Shown here piece by piece: positions 11,445 to 23,120 of a stretch of DNA of 64,000 bases. The stretch's first letter is position 1. Each line of letters opens with the position of its first letter. This DNA comes from Heterocephalus glaber. Taxonomy: Eukaryota; Chordata; Mammalia; Rodentia; Bathyergidae. The notes beneath the pieces were generated by a model. It searched no databases. It was not told the DNA's origin and saw only the letters and a program-made list of their open reading frames with translations. The position numbers were made by a program, and so were the translations under genes. Where the stretch lies: the NCBI RefSeq assembly GCF_000247695.1, contig NW_004624742.1:24080-88079 (forward strand). The letters run 5' to 3'.

Positions 11445-12908
11445 AATATATTTTTAAAATTTAAGCATCCACCATATTTGTCATCACATCTAAGTATAAA
11501 ACATGAAAGGATGGCCCTCACATCCCAAAGACAAGAAAGCAACTTTCCTAAGGAAGAATGCGTAATAAAGATTAAAATCATATCTAGACTTAGCCTGAGA
11601 TTATTGCCCCCTCAACTGATCACAAGTTTGTGGGAAGTTTTGGGGGTCATTGGGGAGGGCTACAACCGAGAGGCAATTCTGAGAAAAGGAGTACTGCTGG
11701 TAGACAGTCCAGTACTGGTCTACTATACTATCCTTCACCACTTTAGTTAAGAGAACCCTGTAGAGACAATTATTTATTTAAATAGCTTTAGGTATTAGAA
11801 TGTATGATTGAAATGCTTTTGAGTAGTTGCTAATTATTGTGCAGATTCTTCAATTTTATGATGATGCAAAAATTTCTAAACTCCCTTCCCTATCTTTCAG
11901 ATAAAATGACAGCAGTTTTTTAAAGAGCTTTTTAAAAACCATATTTAAGCTAACTATACCTATTTCTTTTAACTGTTTCTCATATAATGTGTTTGTCTCT
12001 AAACATTTTTTCTGAATTTTTTTACTAAAGGCGTTCTAATTTTCCCAAAACTGAAGGCAGTTCTCTGAAGAGCTCTGAAATCACATTCCTTTTCCTATTA
12101 CTAACTTGTTATTATGATCATTAGTTTTTTGTGTCACTCCCTTTCATCTTTTGATCTGCATGAATTAAAAGCTCCATAGTATTTTGCTAAGCTTTTCAAT
12201 TGATAATCACTAACTTCTCTATCTTGTATTTGCTCATGTGGGATTTTGTATCCAAAATATAATTATTTATTTAATATGTTGTTCTTAGATTAAGGCAACT
12301 GCTCCAGTGCATCTGTATTTTTTTTTATCTTGATTCCACATCCAACCTATTTGGTTTCCCTCCCTGACTCTTAAGTATTGTGTGTGTGTATATGTATGTG
12401 TGTGTGTATGTGTGTGTGTGTATTTTATTCTGTCCTGGAACTTTTCCTTCATCTTTATAATCTGCTGATACACTACTGTAAAATATACTGAAGATAAAGA
12501 TTATATGATTTGAAATTTTGGGGAAAACTTTATTGATCTCATTATACACTGATCACTGAAATAGGCATCTTGAGCTGCGTTCTTATATCATTTTCAAAAT
12601 ATGTACAGACTGGCCTTTTTCCACATTATAGCTCTCACAATATCCAGCTCAAATCCTTTCCCTCTATCAGATCAAACAGTGTGACATGCTTTCAAGAGAA
12701 CTACTTCAGAAATCTTATAATACTTTTGTGGGTCCAAATGTATTACTACCATTTGCAGCTTCAGCAAATTAACACACAGAAGACCTCCTAGACTGCATTC
12801 TTCAGTGTCTTGAAGCAGATATACTACTGAGAGCTATGTACAGCCATCCCAACACCCAGTGTGAATTCGTCAAAGATAAAGTATACATCAGTAGTACGCT
12901 ATATACAT
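11445..12908. other. Intronic sequence with one microsatellite
   Basis: No gene. Average-to-low GC, with no element I can name apart from the TG repeat at 12379-12423. Short open frames here have no splice or coding support. Confidence 0.5.
12379..12423. repeat. (TG)n/(TATG)n microsatellite
   Basis: Alternating TG runs with TATG interruptions. Its complement encodes chance Thr/His runs in two antisense frames. Confidence 0.9.
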
Positions 12909-13342
12909 GGTTGTCTTAGTTACTTTTCTCATCGCTGAGACAAAATACTCAGTGCTCACAAGTTAAAGGAAGAAACATTTATTTGGCTTACAGTTTGTAG
13001 AGGTTTTAGTCCATAGTCCGCTGGCTCCAAGGCTGGGTGGTGTGACAGAGGGGGATTGCAGGGGAGAAAAGGTCGTCGGTCTGTGACGGGGTAAGCAGGA
13101 GGCAGCAACAGGGAACCTTCCTTTCCCTTTTATACCATTCATGTTAGAAGCCTATTGGATGGTGCCACGTACACTCAGAGAGGGCCTTCCCATTATCCAC
13201 ACCCAGAACTATGCTAAACCAATCAGTGGGCTAAGCTAGTAACACACCCGTAATCCCATTGTCACACACCGGTGGTGCAACCACCTCCCAAAAAATGAGC
13301 ACATGAGGCTTTGTGGGAACATCTAGATACAAGTCATAACAA
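12909..13342 (-). mobile_element. ERVL-MaLR-type LTR (rodent MT/ORR1-like), antisense
   Basis: Starts 'ttgtcttagttacttttctc' and 'atcgctgagacaaaatact', then 'gaaacatttatttggcttac', and near the end 'atgagcacatgaggctttgt' and 'gtcataac'. This is the usual antisense arrangement of a solo MaLR LTR. It is GC-richer than the surrounding intron, and no internal gag region accompanies it. Confidence 0.75.
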
Positions 13343-15139
13343 TGGTATAACTATGGTCTGAAGAACACTAATGCACAATAGACTATAAAATCACACTATG
13401 TAAGTATGTGTACTGTGCTACTAAACATTTCACATAACCTTTCTTTTACCTTATTTGAAGTAAATATACTTACTTCTTTTCCCCTTATTTAATGCTTACA
13501 ACAATTACTTTTGAGATATTATCTCTAACTATATTCATTGCAAAAATGGGAATGTGAAATAGAAAATTTTTTTTACTTGTCTATGTGATATAATTAGTGT
13601 GATGAAAGAATATATGAACCCAGTTAATATGACTTAATTCTTGTTTAACAAATATACTAGTCAGCCTCTTGATGAATATTAAAAGATAATGACTCCAAAA
13701 ACACAGACGAACTAGAGGAAGTAAATTAGAAGAACCAATATTGGGTCTTGATTGGGTCTCTCAGTCCGTTGGAATATTTTGTTCTGCTTCCTCTCAATAA
13801 CTAATCAATGCATTAAATCAATATGATCTTCTTATATCTGTATTGAAGTCTATATAATTATCCGTCACTTAGTTGTGAAAATAATGAACATTATTTGGCT
13901 AAAGGAAGAGCCCTTTCAAATTATATAATTTATGTATTGTATTATATTATATCATACACCATTTCCATGTGAATATACAGTTACTTAACTAATCGTTGCC
14001 AGATTGTATTCTCCATTTTATCTAAGTAAACAAGCAGATACCTTGCTTGCTGTGGCTAAGTTACTTGGAATTTTCCACATTTCTCTGTATATTAGATTTA
14101 TAACAATTCCAAGAAAGAAATAAGATTACTTTGAAATTACTCTCATTAAAAAATTGGTCCAAAACATTGTAATGCAGTTATAAGGTCATGATATGGTGCT
14201 TTGGTTATCATCTATAATCTAGGTTGTAGGTCTTTAGTAGAATTTAATTTGGTTACAAAAATAAAAATGTATCATTATGTTAATGAATGAATTTTAACAT
14301 TTTCTTTTTTATGGCTAGTATTAAACAGTGGTTTCATAATAATAGTTATTTTATTTTTGCTACAGAAAAATCACATAATAATAATAATAATGCTTGTTTT
14401 AAAATTTATCATAACTGAAAAGTCTTTCTGAGGAAATGGTGGTTTTTTATTTATCTGTCTTTTCTCTTTTCAGAGTTAACTTCCCGTAGGGCTATTTTAG
14501 CAGACAAGCTGTATTTCGGTGGGCCTACAGTACATAAATTACTCATTCTTTAGCCTTTGGTAATCAGACCCATTAGGTTTTATTGCATTTAGATTTAGCA
14601 AATCATAGGTTTGGAGATCTATGATGTTTATATAACCCTCACCTAAAAATTTTAAAAATAATTATATATAGTGCTATCAAACATTACATATATGAACATT
14701 ATATTTTGTTCTTAATGAGTATGATATATTAAAAATCAGCTCCTTTATACCATTTTGTAGAAAGAATTCTTGCTGAGAGACAGTTGTGGTCACTATCCAC
14801 AGAAGCCTATAAAGAACATGGAGCCAATTGTGGCTACTTTTAGAGTTTCCTGAAGACTAATCAAAAGCACCATCAGTTTTTTAAGATTTTGCACTCTTAC
14901 TAAATAAATTTACTTTTTAAAATCAGCTATTATGCATTGAGTGTATAGTTATTTCTTACTACTTATTATCAAGCAATTCAAGACTTATTACTTACTGATC
15001 TGAAGAAACAGGATCATCCTTGACTAATCATTTACCTTTCACTCTTACTGCTTAGTAGGAAAAACAAATGGTGCTTGAACTCATTATCCAAGTCAACCAT
15101 GGCTTTCCTCTTTAATCCCCTACTTTCTTGAGACAAAGG
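13343..15139. other. AT-rich unique intron
   Basis: No gene and no confidently named repeat in 1.8 kb. It includes a short (AAT)n run at about 14372-14390. Confidence 0.55.
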
Positions 15140-15830
15140 TTTGCAAACTGCTGTCTATGGACCAAACACAACTACTTCCCAGTATTTGTGCAGCCTATAA
15201 GCTAAGAATGACTTTTATATTTTTAAATTGTCTTAGACCATTTAGGCCGCTATAAGAAGACCCTATAGAATGGTTGGTTTTTATACAATGGAAATTTATT
15301 TCCAACAGTTCTGGAGGTTGACAAGTTCAAGGTGAAAGTACTGGCAGATTTGCTGTTTGTAGAAGATAGCTTTCTATTTTATAAAAAGTGACTTCTAGCC
15401 CTTCCAGCGATGTCTTCCCAATGTGGAAGGAGTGTAGGTTCTCCCTTAGGACTCTTATAGCAACATTAATCTCATTCACAAAGTCTCTACTGTCATGACC
15501 AAATTACTTTATAGTATCATCACATCAGTGAATAAGTTTCTGGGTGTAAGGAGACAAAAACATTCAGAATACAGGATAAATAACTGGTGAAAAAACTAAA
15601 AGAATGATATTATTACAAATTATACGTGAAATTTATGTAAATAGCAATAACCAAAACCAGCTAATTAATACATACATACATACAGAATTCAAATTTTAGT
15701 GTTCATAAATACATTTTCATTGGAACACAAATATGTTTATTAATTTTTTCTGTGACTACTTTCTCATGAGAATGGCAGGGTTGAGTAATTATGATAGAGA
15801 TCATATTACTTGCTTAAATACTTATTATCT
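15140..15830 (-). repeat. Ancient DNA-transposon-like repeat split by a younger insertion
   Basis: The left part, 15140-15230, has 'tttgcaaactgctgtctatg'. The right part, about 15690-15830, has 'attttcattggaacacaaat' and 'gagaatggcagggttgagta', pieces of the same old eutherian family as at 8548. Order and strand are tentative because the copy is decayed. The middle is the LTR-like repeat at 15231-15600. Confidence 0.5.
15231..15600 (-). mobile_element. LTR-like repeat, antisense, class unsure
   Basis: Pattern 'tagaccatttaggccgctat', 'ggaaatttatttccaacagt', 'tctggaggttgacaagttca', then 'cttcccaatgtggaagg', matching a widespread mammalian LTR-like repeat with 'acagttctggaggct' in the antisense direction. 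It interrupts the older repeat on both sides. Confidence 0.55.
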
Positions 15831-16716
15831 GACTTTTACATTAGATATTTGTTGATGCCTGATTAAGCTGTTTATACCAGATTATTAGCTTTGTTTCTAG
15901 ATAGATCTCTTCTTTTTAGACTTCAGAGAGATCTTTTTCAATGCTCTCCGGACTAGCGTGTGTTCAGAAGTCCGTAAAGCATTAGAATATGGTAAGGAAA
16001 TGGGAAAATATCTATATTATTCTTTCTTCTTCTTTTTGATTTCTATTTCTGTAAATTTTTTATTAGTGATACAGAGTCAAAAGTTTGCTTTGGTTATTGA
16101 GGTATAAGATCAAAAAAATTTTGGAGGTCACTCCAAATATATTATAATCCATTTTCTATAAAATATAATGTCCTATGAAATATTAACAGATAATATCTTA
16201 AAAACAAGAATCTGATCAGTTTTTGAGAGTATGGGTTATAGATACAGGTAATTTAATACTCGATATCTCAAAGCCTTTGACATGGTTATGTGCATTGTGA
16301 ATCACCACAAGGAGATTTTTTTTTAACTTTCTGTGAGATTGGCTTGGTAATCTGACTACACATTTATTTCCAAACCCAGAGAAAACTCTAGCAAAACGTT
16401 CCCTTATCTCATAGAGTTTTTGTGGATGTTACATTTTTCTGTATGTGTGAAATCACAGAGGATAATTATAGAGCATATTCAGATGTAAGCTATCATTTGG
16501 AAATGCTTTAATAAATCTTGGCATCTAGATTCCTGTCTAGTGACTGAATTCATTGCTGCTTACATGTAGTTATTGTTGTTATTGATGCTATTAAATTAAT
16601 TTTTAATACACATAAAGTCATTGTGATTACAGCTCAAAGGAAAACTGACCACCATCTCTTCCTTCTCACCATCTGATGATCTCCAAGCTAGTGGTAGGCT
16701 CTCAAAATGACATTCT
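15831..16716. other. Unique intron
   Basis: No gene or named repeat seen. Confidence 0.5.
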
Positions 16717-16812
16717 AGGGCCAGGGATTTAGCTCAGTGGTGCTGCTTCCTGCCTTGCAAGCTCAAAGTCCCCGAGTTTGATCCCCGGTACCCCTCCCCC
16801 ACCAAGAAAAGT
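16717..16812 (+). repeat. ID-type SINE, full length
   Basis: Body from 'gggccagggatttagctcag' to 'gatccccggtacc' followed by a C/A-rich tail. A short direct repeat, attcta, flanks it (16712-16717 and just after the tail). Confidence 0.9.
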
Positions 16813-18916
16813 ATTCTAACCAAAGTGATGGGAAGATTTGGATTTAAAATTCTCTGACAAAACTAATTTTTTTAGGTCAACTTGGACGGACATTTAACTT
16901 TTGGATATACCGAATTTTTTCTATTAGCCCACTTTCTTTTTGTGATGATCTTGATTATACCTTTTTCAGAAATGATCACTCTTATTAAAGTAATTTGTTA
17001 CATAACTTGAATGGTGAAATTCTAATATAGTACTGTCTTTTGTCAGATGAATGGACAAAAAAGTATATCTCTCAGGATATTGGGTTTGAACCAAATAGCA
17101 AATCTATTTACTTTCTGATAATTCTTCCATGAATCAAATACTTTGCACTTGATTTTTTTTCCTGTAATAATGTCTAAAAAATTTAAGAGTCCTACCCCAA
17201 GTCATATATTCTAAAGAGCAGAATTCTCAGAGTTCTTTGTTTTGCTAGTTATTTGTTTTTGTTTTACTTTTATTTTAATTTATAAAACTTTTCCTTCTGA
17301 GGTCAAATTGTTCACTTTTCAGGGGTGACATGATTGTTCCTTATGGGACTAACAAATTTTGAAAAAATTTAGAGGACAAGGACAGAAAGTTTTTCAAATG
17401 TCCTTCCCTTTACTTGTTTGCATTTCCTCAAAAGAGGCTGATGCAAAACAGTTTGGAGTTTAGAATAGCTTTGAAAGCATTTATTGTTCCAAGGCTAATT
17501 TTAACCTTGTGATAAAGATTGCTTTTTGTATTCAGTTGAATGTGATCCAGTAATTGTTTGTCAAGGCTAAGTGCTGTAGGGCATAGTACATTTTTTTAAA
17601 TAGTGTTTTGTAGTTATAATACAGGAATCTTTATGGCCTAATATAGGAAAGAATGCTATTGAGTAGTGGTATTAGAATTATTAAATCACAGGCTAAACTT
17701 TATTATTTGAATTATCACATTTGATAGCTGCTCAACTTACATTTAAGGACATTTGTATAGCTGCACAAATGAATAATTTTTCATTAGCTAAATGATTTCA
17801 CAGAAACAAACTTTTTTTTTTCTCACTTTACTGAGTCTTCCCATTTTAGTCAGTAAGATACTGGTGGAAATAATTCCCTAAAATAGCCAAAAGTAAAGTG
17901 TGCATTGCCTAAAGTGATTTTAATATGTCTTTAATAGTATCTCTAAATTGTAAATTTGTGTCAAGAGTTTCAGATGGCAACATCTGTAATCTTAAATATT
18001 TCCATGTTGTATGTTCTATAGTTGCTAGAAAAATGAAGTTTTACTCTCTTAGTGGGGGCTGAGAATGGTGTTGGGAATCATGTCATAGAGTCCTATCATT
18101 TTGTTAAATGAGTGGCTGGAATAAGTATACTTTCTAAAACAATGTGCAAAATCATATTTCAATAGAGACATTAATGTTCATGCAAAATATACCAATATTG
18201 GAGTTGCAGATTGCTGACTCCAGAATTCTGCCAGCTTTACGTTTACTTCCTTTTCATTTTTCTGCTTGATCACTTTGTTTTACTTTTTTAAAGAAACTAT
18301 TAAATATACTATTCCTAAAAATCAGTGTACTTAATGTAGTCAGATAATTTAAAATATAAAAATGGATAAATTTTTTCTCCCATATTTTACAAAATAAGAT
18401 CTAGATCAAAGTATTCCCATACCTTTGATTCTCTTTGTTCCTTTCTTAAGTTACATCACTTGCTCTTCCCTCTGGAGGCGACTTTTAGATTTTATGCTAA
18501 GCATTTTGTTGCTTTTGCTTGTTTTCCACATGCTATGCCTAAAAAGCATATTGTTTAGTCACATCCAGTTTTGTACATCATGAAGTATAATCATATTTTT
18601 TATTATTATGTAACTTGCTTTGTTCTTGTTATGGTTCAATATTTTGTTTTCACACTCATCCTAACAAGTTAACATTAATTGATTCATTTTGTCTGCTAAT
18701 TACTGTTTGTTCACTTTCTCTTTTCTTTTAAGTATCTGTATTTTATCCTTATTTTTGAATTACAGTGGTTCAAAGTATACAATTCTTAGTTAACATTTCT
18801 TTATATACAATATTCTGTTTTCTTCTGACATCCAATGACACTCCCAGGAAGTTGGTTGTTAATGTACCTTTCATGTGCGGGTGTTTTTCCCGGTTACTTG
18901 TTAAGTCTTCAATTTC
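16813..18916. other. Unique AT-rich intron
   Basis: Two kilobases without a recognisable repeat or gene. The part at about 17440-18010 has the dense, non-repetitive texture of constrained non-coding sequence, but that needs an alignment to judge. Confidence 0.5.
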
Positions 18917-19004
18917 CTTTTTTTTTTTTTGGCATGGGGATCAAACTCGGGACCCTGCATTTGCAAGGCAGGCAGTGGAACCACTGAGCTAAATCCCTGG
19001 CCCT
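18917..19004 (-). repeat. ID-type SINE, antisense
   Basis: Poly(T), then 'ggggatcaaactcgggaccc', 'tttgcaaggcaggcagtgga' and 'accactgagctaaatccctg', the complement of a full ID. Confidence 0.92.
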
Positions 19005-19065
19005 GAAAAATTTTAATTAATATCTCAATGATTTATTATAAGTAAAGCATCAAAAAGAAATTGAA

Positions 19066-19149
19066 GGGCGGGGAATTTAGCTCAATGGTTCCGCTGCCTG
19101 CCTCGCAAGTGCAGAGTCCCAAGTTTGATCCCCGGTTCAAATAAAAAAC
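19066..19149 (+). repeat. ID-type SINE
   Basis: 'ggggaatttagctcaatggt', 'tccgctgcctgcctcgcaag', 'tttgatccccggttc' and an A-rich tail. It lies only 60 bp from an oppositely oriented ID, so the two could fold back on each other in pre-mRNA. Confidence 0.9.
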
Positions 19150-19800
19150 TTTCCATTACTTTCTTGGTGGCTGACATCAGAGGATTGGTGGCTTTCATCA
19201 ATTCTACTAAATCTCTGACAGTATCTCTTGAAACATTGTCTCTTCCAATATTCCCCATTATCCTCTTGTGAATTCCAATTAGATTTCTCCTTTCCCTTTT
19301 TAGTCTTTCCTCCATGTTTCTTAACCTGTTTAGTGTCACATTTATCTGAGTTGCCTCTCAGGTAAATTTATCAGTTATAAGATGAAATTGGCTAGTTCTC
19401 TTCAACTAATTAGGTTGTATAGAATCTATTGTTTATCTCAAGCTATTGAGGTTCTTTTTCTCCCAATTATATTTTTTATTTCTAGAAGTACTATTTGAGC
19501 ATACTTTGAATATTTATAAGTTTTGAGTTGCTTGATTGTACATTAATTTTTTTAATTTTTAAGAATATTAAACTTTTATTTTAAATTGAATATCTGATCT
19601 CTCCAATATATACATACTTCAGGTGATATTGGTTTTGTAGCTTCCTCTTCCTGCTGATTCTCAGCTGTGAAGCCTTTTTTCTCATATTGTTAATGTTTTT
19701 CTTCTGTTGTGGGCTTATTTTATTTGGAAATTTATTTATGATAGTTTCTTTGAAAACTGGGATAAAGTACACAGAGAGGGGTAGGTATTACTTCTACTAG
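19150..19800. other. Possible degenerate retroelement, unassigned
   Basis: Pyrimidine-rich on the plus strand, with an antisense frame (19082-19339) rich in Arg, Lys and Glu (for example MEERLKRERRNLIG). It may be an antisense L1 ORF1-like or other retroelement piece. The evidence is too thin to name it. Confidence 0.3.
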
Positions 19801-19995
19801 TTTTCAAAGGACCCCATGATGAGGATCCACTTTGAAACCAAAAATTTTACATGAGATTTTGAGGCATCATGACAAGGATGAGTCAATATCTATCAATTAT
19901 AACCATCAATGTTAATGGCCTCAATTCACTAATCAAAAGAAAGACTGGCAGAGTGGATTAAAAAGCAAAATCCAAAAATATGCTGTATACAAGTG
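19800..19995 (+). mobile_element. L1 ORF2 endonuclease-start fragment, sense
   Basis: The run 'accatcaatgttaatggcct', 'agactggcagagtggattaa', 'atatgctgtatacaagtgcc' corresponds to the start of L1 ORF2 (the 'TLNVNGL' and 'ADWI' part of the endonuclease). It is a short internal fragment with frame breaks. Confidence 0.7.
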
Positions 19996-20143
19996 CCCTA
20001 AACAGGTTTTAATTTTAGGAAGGATTTATTTATCTTTCATCCATAATCAAATCTGAAGCAAGTACACACCCCACCATCATCTTATTGTCACTTTCTAGCT
20101 CACAAATATCACTTTTTTGGCTTCATCTTTAAGTATAGGTTTC

Positions 20144-20607
20144 TGTGGGACTGCATAACTCTGTAATCATAAAAGCTCCCCCAGCCCCAACATAGTGACT
20201 GATTGTGAGTTAATGGTTAAAATGTGCTTGTTAGTTCTGGGACAGTAGATAAAATCTGTAACACACATAGAGTTCCTAAGTGAATTACCCAACTCCTTGT
20301 TTGTCTGAAACCGACGTTCCGGACACAGCTATCTATAAGACAATCTGCAAACATCTTTTGACCATCATCATTTTTTTTCTCTTTTCTGTAAATTCTGCTT
20401 GCTAACTTCCCCTGCAACCCCCTATAAAACAGCCTCGGACTCTGAGCCAGTTGCCTCTCTAAGCTACTTTGCTTTGGGAGTGCCGTCTGGCCAGACTAAT
20501 AAAGGTCTGTTTTACTTTCCAACTTGTCCTGTGTGTTCCTTCCCGGGTGTTCTTCGCTACAGTCAGCTCCTCGGAGTGTTTGGTAAGGCCCTCCCCTCGG
20601 TCTTACA
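20144..20607 (+). mobile_element. Solo LTR, class I (gammaretrovirus-like) ERV
   Basis: A 464-bp unit that begins TGTGGGACTGCATAACTC and ends GGTCTTACA, so it has TG...CA termini. It is flanked by the 4-bp direct repeat tttc (20140-20143 and 20608-20611), the target-site size of class I elements. Inside are a TATA box, tataaaa (20423-20429), and a polyadenylation signal, aataaa (20498-20503), spaced as in a U3-R-U5 LTR. No gag, pol or env sequence is attached, so this is a recombined solo LTR. The apparent open frame across it is incidental. Confidence 0.82.
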
Positions 20608-20611
20608 TTTC

Positions 20612-21359
20612 TAAACTGTGTTTGTAATCCTTTGGAAACCTAGAGGACAAACACATCTAGGTCAGTTTTGCCTTCCTCTGCTCTGTTTTTTGTTTCTCAC
20701 CTCTCAAAACTTCCTTATTTTGACATCACTATGTTGTGCACCTTTCTTTTTAAATCCTGTCTAGTATTTTTATATTTGCTGTACTACAAGGAAATTTTCT
20801 CAATATCTTGTTGATCATATTTCACAAATGGAAAGCTCCTGTTTTATTCTTCTAGATGCTCCCTTGAATAATAGCCATTTCATTTATAAAGGCTTCTATA
20901 GTAGACTCAGAGGGTTTATGAAAATTTTTTATAAAAACAAGATTTTTTAAAAGTGTCTACCATTTGTATTAAAAATTCTGTTCTTATACATGAAGAGAAG
21001 TAATAATTATTAGAACTGACTCATGCATATACCTTCACAGCTGCTGTTCTGGGCCTTCAAAGATTTCTTCAAAGAGTATCACATGATCGTCTTATGAACA
21101 GGCCAGCAGAAATTTTTAGGTTAATTACAGTTTGGCAGAGTGTATCTAAAACCTCTTATCTGAACAGTGAACCCAATAATTTAATCAGTCTGTCCATTGA
21201 TTAATCACGTTCTAATCCATCTGATATCAGCACTGAAAGAGCTCTTCATCTGTTCTTTGTAAACTTATCTCTATGAATGCACAGCTGCTGTGAGCTATTG
21301 GTATTAATAACTTGAATAAGAGACAGGGCACAATGGATTCTCAAAGCCTGCAGAAAAAA
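20612..21359. other. Unique intron, candidate conserved non-coding block
   Basis: No repeat or gene seen. The part at 21020-21320 carries two copies of cacagctgctgt (21036-21047 and 21280-21291) plus TAATCA and TTATCT motifs, compatible with a regulatory element but unproven. Confidence 0.4.
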
Positions 21360-21600
21360 GTTTGAGCTCCTTAAAACTCTTTATAGTCTGACCCAACTCC
21401 ATATAGTCGTACCATCCTCATTTCTAGTTGCTATCCCTGTTGTCACCCTGGTACACTAAAGCCAGTCAACTGAATTCTCATAACTTCTGTGTTGACTGTT
21501 TCTGAAGCCAGAGTTGATAATTTCATAAATTTTATATGTCAAGCATGTGCTATGTTCCTTAACACCCCACAACTTCTTGAATATAAATGCAGTTTCTCAG
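21360..21600 (+). repeat. L2 LINE fragment, diverged
   Basis: 'ctctttatagtctgacccaa' followed by a 'ccatcctcatttctagttgc' segment and 'gtacactaaagccag' follows the L2 3' region ('catggtctggcccctgcc...ctcatctcctac...'). It is old and indel-rich. Confidence 0.55.
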
Positions 21601-21667
21601 GTCAGAAGAGATGAGTTTATAAGGCAAAAAAAAAAAAATCATTTTTAATGCTACTGTAAAAAGCTAT

Positions 21668-21749
21668 GGGCCAGGGATATAGTTCAGTGGCGCCGCTCCT
21701 GCCTGGCAAGGGCAAGGTCCTGAGTTAGATTCCCTGTACCAAAAAAAAA
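21668..21749 (+). repeat. ID-type SINE
   Basis: 'gggccagggatatagttcag', 'tggcgccgctcctgcctggc', 'attccctgtacc' and a 9-A tail. More diverged than its neighbours. Confidence 0.9.
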
Positions 21750-22984
21750 GCCACAGTCTCTTTCCAAAAGATCAAAAAGGAAAGACAAAAAGCAACATAA
21801 GACTGTGGCCAAGTATTTTACAGGTCATACACAAATAATATTATAAAAATTAATCTCCATGTTTCTGTAGGATAAGACACCACATCCTTTAGATGTTTCA
21901 CCCTGTCTGGCAGATGAAAGACATTTGGCTATAGGTGAGCTCTGGAGAGTATGTGAGTAAAACTCCTTCCTTGGCATCCAGACATTCAGGATAGTCAGTT
22001 TGCATTCACTACTGTCCTCTTTAAGCCTTATCAAGTCATAAATTGCTTTCCTTTTCATTGTAAAACAATCCATTACCATTTGTTTTTCCCTTCCTAGGTC
22101 TTCTACTATCTTACCTCCCTTCATAGAGATTCTACACATTCAGTCAGTTCAGTCTACCCTAACTTTGACATTGAAAACATCCCATGCCATTTTGGGTCAG
22201 TACATTGGAATTACAGAATTTTCAATTTAATCTAAAACATGCGAGCACTTCAAAGAATTCTTAGAATTTTGATTTTGCACGATGTTAAGACACAAGAATA
22301 GGAAATGTATTACCGTGGTGGATACAAGACTATGAAGAGTTGGCATTTTATTAGATAATTATTATTTTATCTGTTTTACAGCCTTGTCTCTATATAATTA
22401 TACTATGTCTGTGTTCATATAATATTTTTTCCAAAGTTTCCATTGTTAACTCATGCAGACTAATGCCAATAAACTACATTCCTTTAGTATTACTTGCCCA
22501 ACACTCAGTTTTTCCTTATTTGCTTACTTAAGCATCTGAGTGAATCCTAATTACTTCTGTCCTGCTAGACTCAGTTAATTAAGCAAGGGGTAAATATCTA
22601 ATGCAAATGAAGTCCATAAAGGTCTCTGCTACTGGGGGTTAAACTTTGGCCTAAAAGATTACAAGTTTTGGGGAGTGGTTATAGTTATAACTTGTAAATT
22701 GGGGCTTGTCATATGACTGTCATATACTTGGAGACATACGCTTCTAAAGAGAAAGAAAAGAGTAATGCTGTAAGCAAATAGAAGCAGAATGAAACATTCC
22801 TGATGTTTAGCTATATTTCCTTCCTTACATTATGTATAAAATAACTTCTTTCCCATAAATACACCGCACTCTGCTTTTTAAAACTTTAACTTGTTGAAGT
22901 TGATTTCTTTTGCTTGCAACAAATGTATGTTCGAATTACAGTTGCACACATGAACTGTTAAAAGGTCACTAAAATCACTGTTAC
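21750..22984. other. Unique intron
   Basis: No gene or clear repeat. The piece at 22500-22640 holds TTAATTAA (22575-22582) and an octamer, ATGCAAAT (22601-22608), a combination typical of developmental enhancers but equally possible by chance in AT-rich DNA. Confidence 0.4.
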
Positions 22985-23120
22985 CATTTATATTACTTAA
23001 ATACACCTAACTGTGCATAAATCACTTTAATTTCTCTAAGCCTCTGTTTTACCATAAATAGCATGATAGAGTGGTGAGTATCAAACGTGCTATATGTGAA
23101 AGATGTATGATATAAATATC
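22985..23120 (+). repeat. MIR SINE fragment
   Basis: 'aatttctctaagcctctgtt' then 'ttaccataaatagcatgat' matches the MIR 'aagcctcagtttcctcatctgtaaaatggg' module. Confidence 0.6.

Noticed and set aside
20399..20614. 71-codon plus-strand frame
   Set aside because: It lies within the R-U5 part of the solo LTR and has no coding support.
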